Source: Candidatus Peribacter sp. UBA2144 (GTDB lineage: Bacteria; Patescibacteriota; Gracilibacteria; Peribacterales; Peribacteraceae). From it: a stretch of 11,964 nucleotides of DNA. Below the pieces are notes generated by a model. It was not told where the DNA came from, made no database searches, and saw nothing but the letters and a program-made list of their open reading frames with translations. Location: contig DCXE01000027.1 in assembly GCA_002328295.1 (NCBI GenBank), forward strand, positions 1 to 11,964, read 5' to 3'. The translations under genes and the position numbers were made by a program. Positions 6,919 to 11,964 of the stretch are shown in pieces (the stretch's first letter is position 1; the number at the start of each line of letters is the position of its first letter).

Positions 6919-7163
6919 TCCTCCCCTCCTTTGCAAAGCCTGATCACTACACTAGCAAGTCTATCTAACTGAGTTTCATCCATTTCCTGCTCAACGCCTT
7001 CCTCAATAATATTCGAAATCTGCTCTATTTCGAGCTCCCTTATCAAAACTCCTTCTCCTAGCCTTCTTGCATCCTCACAAATCTGCTTCCTATCGGAGAG
7101 TAATTTTATAAGCTGTTGGTCGATCTTCTGAACTTTAGATCGTGTATCGGTCATTGTAAGCAT
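6915..7163 (-). CDS. Chorismate-mutase-like (AroQ-fold) small protein
   Basis: An 82-residue all-helical protein. The first helix TRSKVQKIDQQLIKLLSDRKQICEDA follows the AroQ pattern (R..I..ID..ll.Ll..R..l), aligning Arg8 and the Arg in SDRK with E. coli Arg11 and Arg28. A second helix (IRELEIEQISNIIEEG) and a third (ETQLDRLASVVIRLC) complete the domain size. Known enzymes convert chorismate to prephenate. Here the position of the catalytic E. coli Arg51 (in the DxxRE segment) reads as non-polar and Lys39 as Arg/Leu, so activity is doubtful. No other aromatic-pathway gene is nearby. The start is the ATG at 7163, with an alternative ATG at 7154; neither has a Shine-Dalgarno sequence. The stop lies 84 bp before pilT, which has its own promoter. 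Confidence 0.6.
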   Translation of the reverse strand: MLTMTDTRSKVQKIDQQLIKLLSDRKQICEDARRLGEGVLIRELEIEQISNIIEEGVEQEMDETQLDRLASVVIRLCKGGEE

Positions 7164-7269
7164 ATGAAAATAAGAGGGAATTCGGGCGTATCTTCCTCAA
7201 CATTTTAAATAATGCAAATATTAGAAGTTGCGAAAATTTAATTTTAATATTTATTAGAAAATGGGAGGT

Positions 7270-7327
7270 CGCCCGCCACGGGGGGTGAAGAGGCTAGAGG
7301 GTGGGGATTGGCGGGCGTTGATTTTTT
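7270..7327 (+). repeat. GC-rich 9-bp inverted repeat with G-runs, followed by T6
   Basis: CGCCCGCCA (7270-7278) pairs perfectly with TGGCGGGCG (7309-7317) around a 30-nt loop. The loop contains G6 (7280-7285), G3 (7299-7301) and G4 (7303-7306). A run of six T (7322-7327) follows. The arrangement resembles a rho-independent terminator on the plus strand, yet no plus-strand gene precedes it. It could be the end of a small RNA, a dispersed repeat element, or a G-quadruplex-prone structure. Confidence 0.6.
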
Positions 7328-7332
7328 CTTTG

Positions 7333-7366
7333 CTTCTTTCTTTTGTATCAAGACAAAAGAAAGAAG
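7333..7366. repeat. Perfect 14-bp hairpin just upstream of ligA
   Basis: CTTCTTTCTTTTGT (7333-7346) and ACAAAAGAAAGAAG (7353-7366) are exact reverse complements with a 6-nt loop (ATCAAG). The hairpin abuts the -10 box of ligA and would occupy its -35 region. With the upstream GC-rich repeat it may form one compound element. Confidence 0.85.
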
Positions 7367-7370
7367 GTAA

Positions 7371-7376
7371 TATAAT
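7371..7376 (+). promoter_or_regulatory. -10 box of ligA, likely leaderless
   Basis: A perfect TATAAT ends 8 nt before the ligA ATG. The -35 side is weak: AAGACA at 7350-7355 gives a 15-bp spacer, and it overlaps the hairpin's loop and right arm. A purine-rich AGAAGG at 7362-7367 is too far (17 nt) from the ATG to be a normal ribosome binding site. Confidence 0.5.
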
Positions 7377-7384
7377 CTATATGT

Positions 7385-9523
7385 ATGGATAAACCAGAAG
7401 CAAAGCAACGAATCAATAAGCTGAAATCTGAAATCTGGAGGCTTAATAAAGCCTATTTTATCGACGATAAATCAGACGTTTCTGAAGACATCCGGGATGC
7501 ACTTAAACAGGAACTTATTAAGATTGAAGAAGAATTTCCGGAACTAATAACCCCCGATTCCCCTACTCAAAGAGTCGGAGCTCCATTGGATGGCAGATTG
7601 CCAAAAAGAAAACATTTAACTCCAAAGGAATCATTGTCTGATGTTTTTGCTCATGAGGAATTGAAGGACTGGATCGATCAGATGAAAAGAGCTCTTGGTA
7701 AGGATAAAATTGACTTCGAGTTCCTTTGCGAGCTAAAGATTGACGGGCTGAATATCACGCTGATTTACGAAAAAGATAATGAAGGCCGTCATCAGTTAAT
7801 TCGAGGACTAACGAGAGGAAATGGAATTGAGGGAGAAGACGCGACACACACAATTAGGACTATTAAATCGCTTCCTCTCTCACTGGATCTGTCTAAGTTT
7901 AATAATACACCCAAGATCCTAGAAATTTCCGGAGAAGTATTTATATCAAAAGATACTTTGAAGAAGATTAACAAAAAGTTATCTGAATCTGAGCAATTCG
8001 CCAATCCAAGAAATGCGGCGGCAGGATCAGTCAGGCAATTGGATCCAAAGATTGCAGCGGATAGGAATCTCGAGATGTTTTGCTATCACTTATCTACTAG
8101 TGCTTGCGACGAGTTCGGTATTAAAAACCAGGAAGGAGTTCTCGATTTCTTTAAAGAAATCGGAATGCCAGCCAACAAGGAACACAAAGTAGTTAATGAC
8201 ATAAAGAAAGCAGAAGATTTGCTAAGTACGTTTGAAAAAAATAGAGATAAGCTTCCTTACGATATCGATGGCTTAGTTCTTAAAGTTAATAATAGGAGAA
8301 CACAGCATGACCTTGGATCGACTGCCAAGGCACCGCGCTGGGCAAGGGCATACAAGTTCCCTGCCGAACAGAAAACCGCTCAGATACTGGATATTCAGCT
8401 CCAGGTAGGAAGAACAGGAGCTATTACGCCAGTAGCAATTCTGACTCCGACCCAGCTTGCTGGAACTACTGTGACTAGAGCAACACTTCATAATGCTGAC
8501 GAGATTGAGAGGCTTGATGCAAGAATCGGAGATACTGTGATACTTCAGAAAGCCGGTGATATTATTCCGGAGGTCGTTGAAGTCATGAAGAATCTTAGGC
8601 CAAAGAAATCAATCCCCTTTCATTTCCCTCTGCATTGTCCAAGTTGTTCCAAAGAACTGGAAAGACCGGAAGGTGAAGTGGTGCACAGATGTCCCAATTC
8701 TAAATGCGGAGGAGTTAGGCAGGAACGCATTGAGCATTTGGTTTCCCGTTATGCATTTAATATGGAGGGCCTTGGGAAAGAGACAATCGAAGCATTAATT
8801 GAAAATGAGATAATTTCTGATCCGGCCGACATCTTCTTCTTAACAAGTGAAGACTTGATATCTCTTCCGTTATTCAAGGAAAAGAAAACTGAAAATGCAC
8901 TTAGCTCGATCGAAAATTCCAAAATTATTGAACTTGATCGTTTTTTATTCGCACTTGGCATCAGACACATTGGCAGAGAAACCGCGGAAATTATTGCCAA
9001 GCGAATCAAGTGGCCAAATCAGAAAAATACTATCGAGGTTGATGAGAATCTGGGGGCACAATCTTCACTTTTTGAATCTAAAAAGAAAATCAAAGTGAAT
9101 AGCATTTATCTTGCCGACTTGCTTACAACCCTCCAGAAAATTGAATTGGAAGAACTTTCCGAGATTGATGGTATAGGACCTGTTGTGGCAGAGTCTTTAA
9201 AGGAATGGGTTGATGATGAAGATAATCGAGCGTTGATTCATAAAATGGAAAATGGAGGAGTGATCGCAATCATGCCAAAGGGGAGCCATGCTCCGCAGAT
9301 ATTCAAGGACAAGATTTTTGTTTTAACGGGAACTCTTCCAAGCTTAAGTCGTGAGGATGCAAAGAAGATGATCAAAGAAAGAGGGGGTAAAGTAAGTTCT
9401 TCTGTAAGTTCCAAGACTAGCTTCGTATTAGCCGGAGATGATCCGGGGAGTAAATTTGATAAGGCAAAAGAGCTAGGAGTTGAGGTTGTTGATGAAAAGA
9501 AGTTTAAGAAGATATTGAATTAG
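7385..9523 (+). CDS. ligA: NAD-dependent DNA ligase LigA
   Basis: Seals nicks in duplex DNA using NAD+, in replication and repair. At 712 residues it is longer than E. coli LigA (671). The Ia region (about 1-65) leads into TPDSPTQRVG. The adenylation domain has the active lysine Lys118 in ELKIDGLN, then RGNGIEGED, GEVFI and ANPRNAAAGSVRQLDP. The OB fold includes QVGRTGAITPVA and TLHNADEIERLD. A Cys4 zinc finger uses Cys418, 421, 436 and 441. HhH repeats follow (about 455-630), then a BRCT domain (about 637-712, FVLTGTL..SREDAKK). Two oddities stand out. Ia residues equivalent to E. coli His23, Asp32 and Tyr35 are Phe25, Glu34 and Arg37. An insertion of about 33 residues (543-576) in the HhH region holds QSSLF, a clamp-binding-like pentapeptide. 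The ATG at 7381 runs into a stop after three codons, so 7385 is the start. Identity is certain. Confidence 0.98.
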   Translation: MDKPEAKQRINKLKSEIWRLNKAYFIDDKSDVSEDIRDALKQELIKIEEEFPELITPDSPTQRVGAPLDGRLPKRKHLTPKESLSDVFAHEELKDWIDQMKRALGKDKIDFEFLCELKIDGLNITLIYEKDNEGRHQLIRGLTRGNGIEGEDATHTIRTIKSLPLSLDLSKFNNTPKILEISGEVFISKDTLKKINKKLSESEQFANPRNAAAGSVRQLDPKIAADRNLEMFCYHLSTSACDEFGIKNQEGVLDFFKEIGMPANKEHKVVNDIKKAEDLLSTFEKNRDKLPYDIDGLVLKVNNRRTQHDLGSTAKAPRWARAYKFPAEQKTAQILDIQLQVGRTGAITPVAILTPTQLAGTTVTRATLHNADEIERLDARIGDTVILQKAGDIIPEVVEVMKNLRPKKSIPFHFPLHCPSCSKELERPEGEVVHRCPNSKCGGVRQERIEHLVSRYAFNMEGLGKETIEALIENEIISDPADIFFLTSEDLISLPLFKEKKTENALSSIENSKIIELDRFLFALGIRHIGRETAEIIAKRIKWPNQKNTIEVDENLGAQSSLFESKKKIKVNSIYLADLLTTLQKIELEELSEIDGIGPVVAESLKEWVDDEDNRALIHKMENGGVIAIMPKGSHAPQIFKDKIFVLTGTLPSLSREDAKKMIKERGGKVSSSVSSKTSFVLAGDDPGSKFDKAKELGVEVVDEKKFKKILN

Positions 9524-9544
9524 GTTTTTGCTTGCATTAATGAG

Positions 9545-9588
9545 CCTACCTTACGTACCTTACTTGCCTGACTTTCTTTACCTAACTA
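9545..9588. repeat. Degenerate short-period repeat between ligA and the ferritin-like gene
   Basis: The spacer repeats variants of TACCTTAC: TACCTTAC at 9546-9553 and again at 9555-9562, then more diverged TTGCCTGAC and TTTACCTAAC. It resembles in style, though not in sequence, the short-period arrays at 4626-4661 and 6879-6918. No Shine-Dalgarno sequence is present before the next ATG. Confidence 0.55.
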
Positions 9589-9591
9589 ATT

Positions 9592-10008
9592 ATGACCAAA
9601 GACGAGCTAATATCTGATCTGAACGGCGATATCGCCTATGAATTTGCAGCTGCCATTCAATACGTACAACATGCAGCAACCCTTACAGGAGGAGAATTTC
9701 AATCAATTAATGCTGAACTCTTGGTTCATGTTAATGAAGAAATTGGCCATGCCAACTTATTATCCGAACAAATTGATTATCTTGGAGGAGTACCAACTAT
9801 GGACGTAGCAGAAAGGCAAACGGATTCAAACTCAAGAAAGATGCTTGAGCAGGATCTGGAAGGCGAAAGGCTTGCAATACGCAGATACAAGGAGCGCATT
9901 AAGCAGGCGCAAGAATTGGAGCTTTACGCGCTTGAAACCGTCCTCAAGCAGATACTTGCGGATGAGGAGGAGCATGAGAGAGATCTGATGGAGGCATTGG
10001 GGTTATAA
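9592..10008 (+). CDS. Bacterioferritin-like di-iron protein
   Basis: A 138-residue ferritin-like four-helix protein. All six di-iron ligands expected from bacterioferritin line up: Glu17 (AYEFAAAIQY), Glu50 and His53 (NEEIGHA), Glu92 (LEGERLAI), and Glu125 and His128 (DEEEHERDL). The position of the haem-ligand methionine of Bfr is Ile51, so a haem-free protein is expected. It is shorter than Bfr (about 158 residues), with the N- and C-terminal ends trimmed. Likely roles, from the family, are iron storage or oxidation and protection from oxidative stress; whether it forms a cage is unknown. It lies 68 bp after ligA on the same strand with no clear terminator between. The ATG has no Shine-Dalgarno sequence. 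A rubrerythrin-like or Dps-related role is the alternative, but rubredoxin cysteines are absent. Confidence 0.88.
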   Translation: MTKDELISDLNGDIAYEFAAAIQYVQHAATLTGGEFQSINAELLVHVNEEIGHANLLSEQIDYLGGVPTMDVAERQTDSNSRKMLEQDLEGERLAIRRYKERIKQAQELELYALETVLKQILADEEEHERDLMEALGL

Positions 10009-10025
10009 GTGTCTGAGAACTAACA

Positions 10026-10031
10026 TTGACA
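10026..10031 (+). promoter_or_regulatory. Possible -35 box upstream of the secreted repeat protein
   Basis: A perfect TTGACA lies 89 nt before the ATG at 10120, but no good -10 hexamer follows at 16-18 bp. A direct repeat GAGTACT (10082-10088 and 10098-10104, 16 bp apart, each with the palindrome AGTACT) lies between it and the gene and could be an operator. Weak evidence. Confidence 0.2.
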
Positions 10032-10119
10032 TATCCCAACGTTGTTACTTGAGGACTATTTTTCTCGTGTATGAGTGTATAGAGTACTATGTCCTCTGAG
10101 TACTTCCCCCCTTTATCTC

Positions 10120-11964
10120 ATGAGAAAACTCTATTTAACTCTTATTACAACTGTGATTGCCGCCTCTGGCCTGGGAACTGCCTTGGCGCAGGACGGCAAT
10201 TTTAATGTTGATAGCTTTTTCGACATTACATACGAAATTGATTTTCCGGAGCTTCCAGATCCTCCGCTAACGGAGGAATGTATGGACTGTGAAGCGCTTC
10301 TAAAATTAATTCGTGAAAAAGAAGCTGAGCTTGGCGATTTGGTCGAAGAGGCCGAAGGAGTATTGCGGGAAGCAAAAGATTTGCGAAATGATATAAATAA
10401 AACTAAATCTGACCTTGAGGCCGCAAAGAAGAGACTGGATGACTTCAATAATCCAAAAAGCTGGGCAGAGTCAGGTGACAGAAGAGTTACTTCAACTGAC
10501 CTTGAAGTGGGTCGTGCATACAACCGCGCTCTATGGGAACAGTACCAAAACGGTGCACTGACTGCGCAGGAACTGTCTGACGCATGGGAACAGGGACTTA
10601 CTGACAAGGAGAAAGAAAGGCTTAAGAGGAAGATCCAGAAGCAATTGGAAAAGGAAGTCAAAGAAGCTGAAAATAAATTGAAAGGATTGGAGGCAAGAGA
10701 GAAAATTCTGGGAGGCAAGTTGAAAGATCTAGATGGAAAGATTGCTAAGCTTAAGGAAGAACTTGCAAAACTTTGGGAGCAATACCTGGACTGCCTAAAG
10801 CGATGTGCAGAAAAAAAGAAAGTGAATCTGATAGATGATTATGGATTCGCACCCGAAGATGACGGAGGTCTTTTTGGCTGGCTTAAAGATTTCTTCGTAA
10901 AACTTGTTGGAGCAGACACTCCAGATCCTATTGAAACAGAAATTATCCAATTAGATTTGCAAGGAACATCCCCACTTGGCTCTATTACTCTTCCGCCAAT
11001 AGATGTTTCTCTGCCTACTTCTCCTTCTACTGGAACAATGACAATTTCTCCGCCTGATATTTCTGATCTGGACTTACCGGCAGATAGTTTCTTTGATGTT
11101 TTCTTTGAAATTGATCTTCCTGAACTTCCACCTATTCCTCCACAGCCCGTTTGTGCCGCATGTGAAGAGCTTGCGAAGAAATTGGATGCTCTGGAAGCAG
11201 AGATTGATAACATGGAAGACGATGTCGCAGGGAAGATTAATAAGCTCGAGAATGAGAAGAACAAACTAACTCAAGCCGAAAAAGACTTACAGAGAGCCAA
11301 AGATGCACTTGATAGATTCAATAATCCAAGCGGGTGGGCAGAATCCGGAGAAAGAAGAATTGATACAACTGATCTGGAGGTTATGCGCGAGCACAATCGC
11401 AATCTTTGGGGACAGTACAGAAATGGCGATCTGAGTGCCGAAGAACTGGAACAGGAGTGGGAAGAAGGATTAAGCGACAAAGAACGTGATAAGCTGAAGA
11501 AGAAGATGAAAGAGAAATTGGAGAAAGAAGTTGAGAAGAAGCAGAAGGAAGCAGATCGTCTTTCTGATGTTGTAAAGAAGTTGAGCGATGAAGTTAATGA
11601 CATGCGAAAGAAGTTGGCTGATATGATTGCGGAATTTAATAAGTTACTGGCTGAATTCGAAGACTGTATTAAGAAATGTATTGAACAGGGTGGAGAGCTG
11701 ATACTTATCGGAGATCCTGTTACTGACGATGACGATGAAATGGATGATGATGACGATGATGATGATGATGACGTAGATGACGACGATCAACCACCTTCCA
11801 AGAATGAATGCAAAAAACCATCGCTACTTGAACACAACTGCAGAAAGGAGTGCACAAAGGGTGATTGTATTTACTCTTACACCAATGAAGCTGGTGGAAA
11901 GTGTTTCAAGTGCGAACAAAAGCCAGAAGAGAAGTGCCCCAGTGGAACTGATATTGAAGCTGAT
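10120..11964 (+). CDS. Large secreted protein with two cysteine-bounded helical-hairpin modules (3'-truncated by window edge)
   Basis: The frame is open from the ATG at 10120 to the end, 615 codons so far. A signal peptide (residues 1-23, basic MRK, hydrophobic core, ALA|Q cleavage) marks it as exported. Two modules repeat at an exact spacing of 291 residues: 32-229 and 323-520. Each has SFFD....EID.PELP, a CxxC (54/57; 345/348), a charged heptad-like arm, a conserved central segment with FNNP..WAESG.RR, TDLEV, LW.QY.NG and GL.DKE, a second arm, and CxxxC (225/229; 516/520). The central 75 residues (106-180 against 397-471) are about 61% identical by my count, while the arms have drifted. A Pro/Thr/Ser-rich linker (about 265-322) joins the modules. 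After module 2 come an Asp run (536-556) and a cysteine-rich region (564-606, eight Cys). I recognise no family. A surface or extracellular structural or binding role is inferred. No Shine-Dalgarno sequence precedes the start; a C-rich tract does. Confidence 0.85.
   Translation, partial: MRKLYLTLITTVIAASGLGTALAQDGNFNVDSFFDITYEIDFPELPDPPLTEECMDCEALLKLIREKEAELGDLVEEAEGVLREAKDLRNDINKTKSDLEAAKKRLDDFNNPKSWAESGDRRVTSTDLEVGRAYNRALWEQYQNGALTAQELSDAWEQGLTDKEKERLKRKIQKQLEKEVKEAENKLKGLEAREKILGGKLKDLDGKIAKLKEELAKLWEQYLDCLKRCAEKKKVNLIDDYGFAPEDDGGLFGWLKDFFVKLVGADTPDPIETEIIQLDLQGTSPLGSITLPPIDVSLPTSPSTGTMTISPPDISDLDLPADSFFDVFFEIDLPELPPIPPQPVCAACEELAKKLDALEAEIDNMEDDVAGKINKLENEKNKLTQAEKDLQRAKDALDRFNNPSGWAESGERRIDTTDLEVMREHNRNLWGQYRNGDLSAEELEQEWEEGLSDKERDKLKKKMKEKLEKEVEKKQKEADRLSDVVKKLSDEVNDMRKKLADMIAEFNKLLAEFEDCIKKCIEQGGELILIGDPVTDDDDEMDDDDDDDDDDVDDDDQPPSKNECKKPSLLEHNCRKECTKGDCIYSYTNEAGGKCFKCEQKPEEKCPSGTDIEAD
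11725..11787 (+). repeat. GAT/GAC run encoding a poly-aspartate segment
   Basis: Nineteen of 21 codons in this 63-bp stretch are Asp or Glu, mostly GAT and GAC mixed. It separates the second hairpin module from the cysteine-rich region of the secreted protein. The codon mixture suggests selection for the acidic run and not a fresh slippage tract. Calcium binding is possible but unproven. Confidence 0.8.

Larger units (their letters stand above)
7164..7384. other. Divergent intergenic region with two inverted repeats
   Basis: This 221-bp spacer separates the divergent chorismate-mutase-like gene and ligA. Its left third (7164-7260) is AT-rich and I see nothing clear in it. From 7261 it turns G-rich, with a 9-bp inverted repeat, a T6 run, then a 14-bp perfect hairpin and a TATAAT box before ligA. 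No coding frame is credible here. Confidence 0.7.

Noticed and set aside
7322..7327. Rho-independent terminator for a plus-strand gene
   Set aside because: No plus-strand gene lies between 2807 and this point, and the 30-nt loop is long for a terminator; it is listed as a repeat structure.
10131..11603. Three long minus-strand open frames rich in Ser and Phe (10131-10718, 10839-11264, 11271-11603)
   Set aside because: They mirror the Glu/Lys-rich coiled-coil codons of the plus-strand secreted protein, have no recognisable domain, and end where that gene's composition changes.

Overview
The window looks like an AT-rich chromosomal segment of a Patescibacteria/Candidate Phyla Radiation-type bacterium. 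This is inferred from gene content: a PilT-type ATPase, a four-helix-bundle (23S rRNA intervening-sequence type) gene, a TrmB-like regulator, a stand-alone chorismate-mutase-like protein, short spacers and almost no Shine-Dalgarno sequences. The standard code is used: TGA ends the four-helix-bundle gene at the expected place and no gene needs UGA read as glycine, which argues against code-25 Gracilibacteria/Absconditabacteria.

Layout, left to right. Positions 3-1160 (+) are the C-terminal part of an ATP-citrate lyase subunit, followed at once by a polytopic GT-C-like membrane protein (1171-2571) and a 70-residue two-helix membrane protein (2595-2807). These converge on a sensor histidine kinase (4126-2804, -), and the two stop codons share the bases CTAA. 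To the right on the minus strand are a four-helix-bundle gene bracketed by 22-bp inverted repeats, a TrmB-like regulator with a C-terminal membrane tail, a PilT-type ATPase broken by an in-frame TAA, and a small chorismate-mutase-like protein. A 220-bp divergent spacer carries a GC-rich inverted repeat and a perfect 14-bp hairpin. It leads into plus-strand ligA (7385-9523), a bacterioferritin-like di-iron protein (9592-10008), and a large secreted protein (10120 to beyond the right edge) made of two copies of a cysteine-bounded helical-hairpin module, an aspartate run and a cysteine-rich region.

How the genes relate. ATP-citrate lyase would supply acetyl-CoA and oxaloacetate from citrate. The histidine kinase and the membrane-tailed TrmB-like protein are two separate envelope-linked sensing and control genes. 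PilT would power pilus retraction but is cut inside its conserved AIRNLIRE-type motif. LigA is housekeeping replication and repair; the ferritin-like protein handles iron or oxidative stress. The secreted repeat protein is the least familiar item and the best candidate for something undescribed.

Several genes (pilT, ligA, the histidine kinase, the small membrane protein) have a -10-like hexamer only 6-8 nt before the start codon, which suggests leaderless mRNAs. No spacer exceeds 300 bp. I saw no tRNA, rRNA, CRISPR array or recognisable transposase.
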